DNA of 64,000 bases from Dactylellina haptotyla (Eukaryota; Ascomycota; Orbiliomycetes; Orbiliales; Orbiliaceae): assembly GCA_031310005.1 (NCBI GenBank), contig CM062381.1, positions 1-64,000 on the forward strand. Direction: 5' to 3'. The notes beneath the pieces were generated by a model. The model did no database searches. It was given only the letters and a program-made list of their open reading frames with translations, and was not told the origin of the DNA. The first letter of the stretch is position 1; each line of letters opens with the position of its first letter. The translations under genes were made by a program, and so were the position numbers. Below are positions 60,299 to 64,000 of the stretch, piece by piece.

Positions 60299-61990
60299 CT
60301 AATAAAGAAGAGAGATGCTGTCCGTACTGTCCGTATCGTGTTCAACTTCTGACACCTCTGGCGTTAGCCACCGTACCCAAGGTACAGGAATATTCGATTT
60401 CGCCATACGATCCCGCAAACCTTGAAGAAATGGCGAAACCGTTCCGCCGACCATCAGCAACAGATGCTCAAGCGCGTGGAGCGCGTCGCGAGCACCAAAC
60501 AGCATGCTGTGGCCGCCAGAAGAAGGTGGAACGCAGACTAATACGTCCAGAAGGGCATCTGCCAAGCAGAATAATTTCAATTCCTTGAGCTTCGTTAGTT
60601 GAAACGTGCAACAGGTTTCGGTTCTAGTAAGTCATGTAATCTGAAACTTATACTCACCATTCCGTATCCATGGACTTTGATAGACCTGGGAGAAAAATTA
60701 TCGAAAGTAGAAAGCATCTCCTCAGCTATCTGGGCCGGTAAAAGAGAAGAGAATGCAGGATCTTCTGAGGTACTAGATACCAAGAAGTGCGAGACAGTGT
60801 ACTGCCACAATAGGGTACGAATCCATTGTCGTGTTGCCGCGATGTCAACTCGCTGTGATTCCCTTAAATCGCCATCCTCTTCCTGTGTACAAAGATTGCT
60901 TTGCAGAAGGGACATTTCATCTTTGTGGTATTCTTGACACGAGCCGCAGGATTCGCTCGTGCTACCGTATAGCGATTTTGCAAACTCACTATTCAGATGG
61001 ACGAAAAGTTGTGTCAAGCTAACAAATGCTGAAAGAAGTTTCCGGTCTTGGGTGTCGTCCTCAGCTATTTCAGGCAGATGCTCTATAGGATAGAGCATCA
61101 TCGGTGACTTGTTCTGAATACAGTATGTTCTTCAGGCCAATTTTAGCAACTGCACTTCAATTAGCATCAGGGTTACCTTACCGTTCTGAGATGAAAAGTA
61201 TCCAGAAAACTCGGATCTTCAGTTGGTTTTCCCGCTTATGTGTGGGAACATAGCTATGCGACTCGTGCATGTGAAGGCCAAAAGCACAGCCGATAGCTTC
61301 CCGCAAAAGAGATCCCGCGGACCGTAGCTTCTCTGCATTCGCATAGAAAATATGCAAAAAAAAAGAAGTCAGGAGTGAAGCTGTAGAAAATACTTCTCTA
61401 TATTCAAATAGACATCGTAGCCTGTGCGCTTCCTCTACGAACTGCAAGGAGGTCACTCCTGGCGCTAGTTTTTGGCATTTGTGTTCCGGAAGTCTCAATT
61501 GCGCTATCGTAGCAGCACAAAGTGATGCTGCTAAAGCGTACGATTCGTAATCGGTATCGTCAGCTAACAATCGCTGTACAAGTTCGTTGTAGTCAACCAC
61601 AGGCCAGACTGAATACAAGCGATCCTTGAATATATCTAAGTATTTGATATAATCGTCGTAGGAAATATCTCTATTCTGGAGAGAGACTATCTCAGGCGAA
61701 GAATGGTCATCTGTGGGTATAAGCGCAGCGAGGTAAAGATCTTCTTGCCTCTGCTTTATCTTTTCGCTTGTGGATGTTCGGGGCCCCTTTGGCCCTCTTT
61801 TACGCTGGACCCTAAGAAAAGTGCAAGCTGTGGGTTAGGGGGAGAAATCTTGTCAGTGTCTAGTAATCCCGGCGATTCCCCTTTCTCAAAGCTCACCCAA
61901 TGAGCGTTTCTGGCACTCTTGACAAGGAAGGCCACCGTTACACCGAACTCGCCTAATGGCGCAACCGTCGCAGCGCCACGTCGGCCGCAT
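60299..61990 (-). CDS. Zn(II)2Cys6 fungal transcription factor
   Basis: Nuclear regulator. Exons are 61990-61897, 61827-61182, 61129-60658 and 60589-60299; phases agree, 500 residues. The binuclear cluster is at the extreme N-terminus: MRPTWRCDGCAIRRVRC, then CQECQKRSLAC, with the sixth cysteine supplied by the second exon, which confirms the first splice. A basic RKRGPKGPR follows. The middle region (LYSVWPVVDY, LLREAIGCAFGLHMHESH, RVFWILFISERTYCIQ) is the fungal-specific transcription factor domain of the maltose/AmyR-like type. It lies between GH71 and GH31 alpha-glucosidase genes, suggesting control of alpha-glucan or maltose use; this is inferred from position and resemblance. Confidence 0.88.
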
Positions 61991-62742
61991 GGTAGAATCT
62001 TTCTTCTCCTGGTCTTCGATATCGATAAGGATAAAAGAAATTCTCCATCGTGGGACTTCTTAAAGAAATTTGTTGGGTGTGAATGAACGGTTGTTTGTAA
62101 CTCTCCAACGCCGATGGGGCGTATGGGGACGATATTATGGTCTGCACAGGGGGCAATTTCTATCGAAGCATGTGCCACATCCTACCCGAAATGCGGGGTT
62201 ACAAGAGCAAAGAGCAGGATGGCAGGCGGGGGTACGAAACAGAATGAAATCGTTCCGCGATGACGGTGCGCCGCCCTAGTGGCCAATATGAGCGAATTAG
62301 GAAACTGAAAGTCCGCTGAGCAGCCCGTGATGACACGGCCAAGATGTTGCTGGTTCCTGCATTGTCCGTGCGCATAATTACAGTTACTGGATGTACAGGT
62401 ACAAACGCTCGAACTCACTTCGATCTGTCGCTCGAGCCCAGTTTCTGGGGCAAGCTTAAAATGTATTAAGCAACACATCCGAGAAATACAAAATCTGCTT
62501 TGAACATGTGGCTGAATCTCTAACCTCAAGGTCAGGGGGCAGGATGGCAGGGTTGAATCTATAGCTAGAATATTATTACCATGGCGCTCATCACAGGTTT
62601 CTAGTTTAGCGAGTCCGGAGCACCAAAAGTGTTAACACGACCGACACCTTTGTTGATCAATCAAAAGAGGAAATATTGATAGGTGGTAGTCAAGCGATTG
62701 TAATTTACTTGTAAATACAGATAGTCAATGGAGTTATTATTC
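61991..62742. other. promoter region of the regulator
   Basis: Between the regulator start and the 3' end of the GH31 gene, both minus strand. Frames here are short and featureless. A GCGGGG-type CreA-like element is seen near 62226 (GGCGGGGG). Confidence 0.5.
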
Positions 62743-64000
62743 TTATCCCTCTCTTTTTCTTTTTCCGATTTGGCCGCCGTGATGGAGAAATGCCCTGCTT
62801 TGAAATATCCTGCTATCAGCTAGCATTAACTCCAAAAACGGGCCAACGACTGGCTCTTTCAATCCTAAAGTTAGAAGACTACCAACGCGTACGTTTATTG
62901 GTCGTTGGTCATTCTTCACTATATCCCAGATGAGGTCTTTCTGATCAAAGTCGGTTTGGTAGTTCAGGCATATATTTTGCAGTCTTGCCGTGAAGTCATA
63001 TTTATCGAGTTGTATGTTTGGGTCTAGCTTAAGAACAATATTGGCCGTGCTAGGGGGCAAGTTGTGGAGAGTAACCGTCACAGATGGAACCTCTGGAAAT
63101 TGGTGCGCTTCAGCACTAAACTCGGTTCTACTTATAAGGCTTCCGTTTACTGACACGCTTAGATTTTCGGGCACCCGGCCGATGCCGATGAAACGGAAAC
63201 AGCACAAACTCTTGCGGTAAAGCACGGCCGAGAGAGCTCCTGAAGCTTGTGACCACTCCACGATAGACCTATAATAGGCTTGACCACCACTGCTAGTGCC
63301 ATTGTGCATCATGGGACTATTATAATCTGCTTCATCTTCGAAAATCTCGAACCGCCCATCCTTTCCGGCGACTATAATGATTTCAAAGCCGTTAGGATTG
63401 AAAGCACCATTGGGTGGCTGGGTTGAGATGTCAAGTGGTATAATTGCGCCTTCCGCACAAAACAAGGGGTACTCTGCTAGGTTTCTGTATATATTAACCG
63501 TTCGGTCGCCGTCATAGATGATGCCGGTATTTATGTCGACATGGCGGCCAGGAGGGATCCAGGCTTTGGACATAGCAAGCCTTGTGCTACAATCGCGGGG
63601 TGTGACAAGGGGGACAACGAAAGCCTGGGAGCCAAAATGGTACTGATTAGGAACTTTGTAAGCTTCGGGATGCAAAGGGTGCGTCCAGTACATTGGGTGT
63701 ATTAATGGTAATGGCAAATCTGAATCGCCAACATTGATAGAGAAAATGTAAGGGATAAGACGGTGGCGAAGGCGGAGATAATGAATCATAACGTCTTGGT
63801 ATTCGCGTCGATACTTCCAAGGCTCCTTCGAAGACCAGTAGCTATTCGATGAATGGAGACGCGTAATAGGAGAGAAGACACCAAACTGGACCCAACGGGT
63901 CACTAACTCGTCGTTCCTGTATCCGTGAAAGTGGCCACCGATATCGTGACTCCACCAGCCATACCCAATATTGGATGCAGTGGCGGTGAATTCAGGTTGG
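62743..64000 (-). CDS. GH31 alpha-glucosidase, C-terminal part (5' beyond window)
   Basis: Hydrolyses terminal alpha-linked glucose (or related alpha-glycosides). The frame is open to the window edge. It begins in YGWWSHDIGGHFHGYRNDEL, the conserved GH31 region with the acid/base aspartate in SHDIGGH, followed by RWVQFGVFSPITRLHS and YLRLRHRLIPYIFS. A beta-sandwich C-terminal part follows (WIPPGRHVDINTG with the typical GxW-like turn, LAEYPLFCAEGAIIPL) and about 150 residues of C-terminal domain to a lysine/arginine end (GKRKREG). No intron is seen in this part. Its place beside a Zn2Cys6 regulator and GH71 suggests joint action on alpha-glucan, the GH71 releasing oligomers and this enzyme glucose. 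Confidence 0.93.
   Translation of the reverse strand, partial: QPEFTATASNIGYGWWSHDIGGHFHGYRNDELVTRWVQFGVFSPITRLHSSNSYWSSKEPWKYRREYQDVMIHYLRLRHRLIPYIFSINVGDSDLPLPLIHPMYWTHPLHPEAYKVPNQYHFGSQAFVVPLVTPRDCSTRLAMSKAWIPPGRHVDINTGIIYDGDRTVNIYRNLAEYPLFCAEGAIIPLDISTQPPNGAFNPNGFEIIIVAGKDGRFEIFEDEADYNSPMMHNGTSSGGQAYYRSIVEWSQASGALSAVLYRKSLCCFRFIGIGRVPENLSVSVNGSLISRTEFSAEAHQFPEVPSVTVTLHNLPPSTANIVLKLDPNIQLDKYDFTARLQNICLNYQTDFDQKDLIWDIVKNDQRPINVRVGSLLTLGLKEPVVGPFLELMLADSRIFQSRAFLHHGGQIGKRKREG

Overview
The window comes from a filamentous ascomycete (Pezizomycotina). The genes carry many short introns (about 48-100 bases, GTATGT/GTAAGT donors, CTAAC/CTGAC branch points). The gene set includes a fungal Zn2Cys6 regulator, a Clr5-domain protein, a CBM1-linked glucuronoyl esterase and GH71 alpha-1,3-glucanases, and the telomere-type repeat is CCCTAA. 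No order or genus is claimed. Exon coordinates were read by hand from splice consensus and frame continuity.

The window falls into two parts joined by an internal telomeric tract at 35721-35859. The left part (1-35720) is gene-dense core chromosome: a TFIIIC B-block subunit (TFC3-like), a secreted protein of unknown function, a UBE2J-type ER ubiquitin conjugase, the palmitoyltransferase Pfa3, a rhomboid protease, the CX9C/CX10C assembly factor COA6, an alcohol acetyltransferase-like enzyme, a Clr5-domain protein, a HEN1 small-RNA methyltransferase, a C2H2 zinc-finger protein, a YAP-binding/Alf4/glomulin protein, a small beta-sandwich protein, and finally the DNA polymerase delta catalytic subunit. 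That last gene stops inside its polymerase domain where the telomere repeats begin.

The right part (35860-64000) looks subtelomeric. It is AT-richer, with decayed genes and rapidly evolving secreted functions: an unknown gene with one in-frame stop, a decayed NLR-type nucleoside-phosphorylase domain, a CE15 glucuronoyl esterase with CBM1, a decayed copy of a large uncharacterised fungal gene, and a small secreted beta/gamma-crystallin-like protein. A GH71 gene appears to have been split into two halves by about 6.3 kb of inserted sequence. The right end holds an intact GH71 with a CBM24-like tail, a Zn2Cys6 regulator and a GH31 alpha-glucosidase, together a plausible alpha-glucan utilisation group.

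The CCCTAA orientation means the right part is the chromosome end and its telomere faces left into the broken polymerase gene. This is a telomere-to-break fusion or, more likely, an assembly misjoin: several small indels sit in the polymerase gene near the junction and many telomere units are one base short. The most novel coding content is the insert in the split GH71. It holds a large gene with up to three HNH/endonuclease-VII-like zinc modules, a decayed inverted copy of that gene's start, and a GC-rich gene encoding a lysine-rich, coiled-coil protein.
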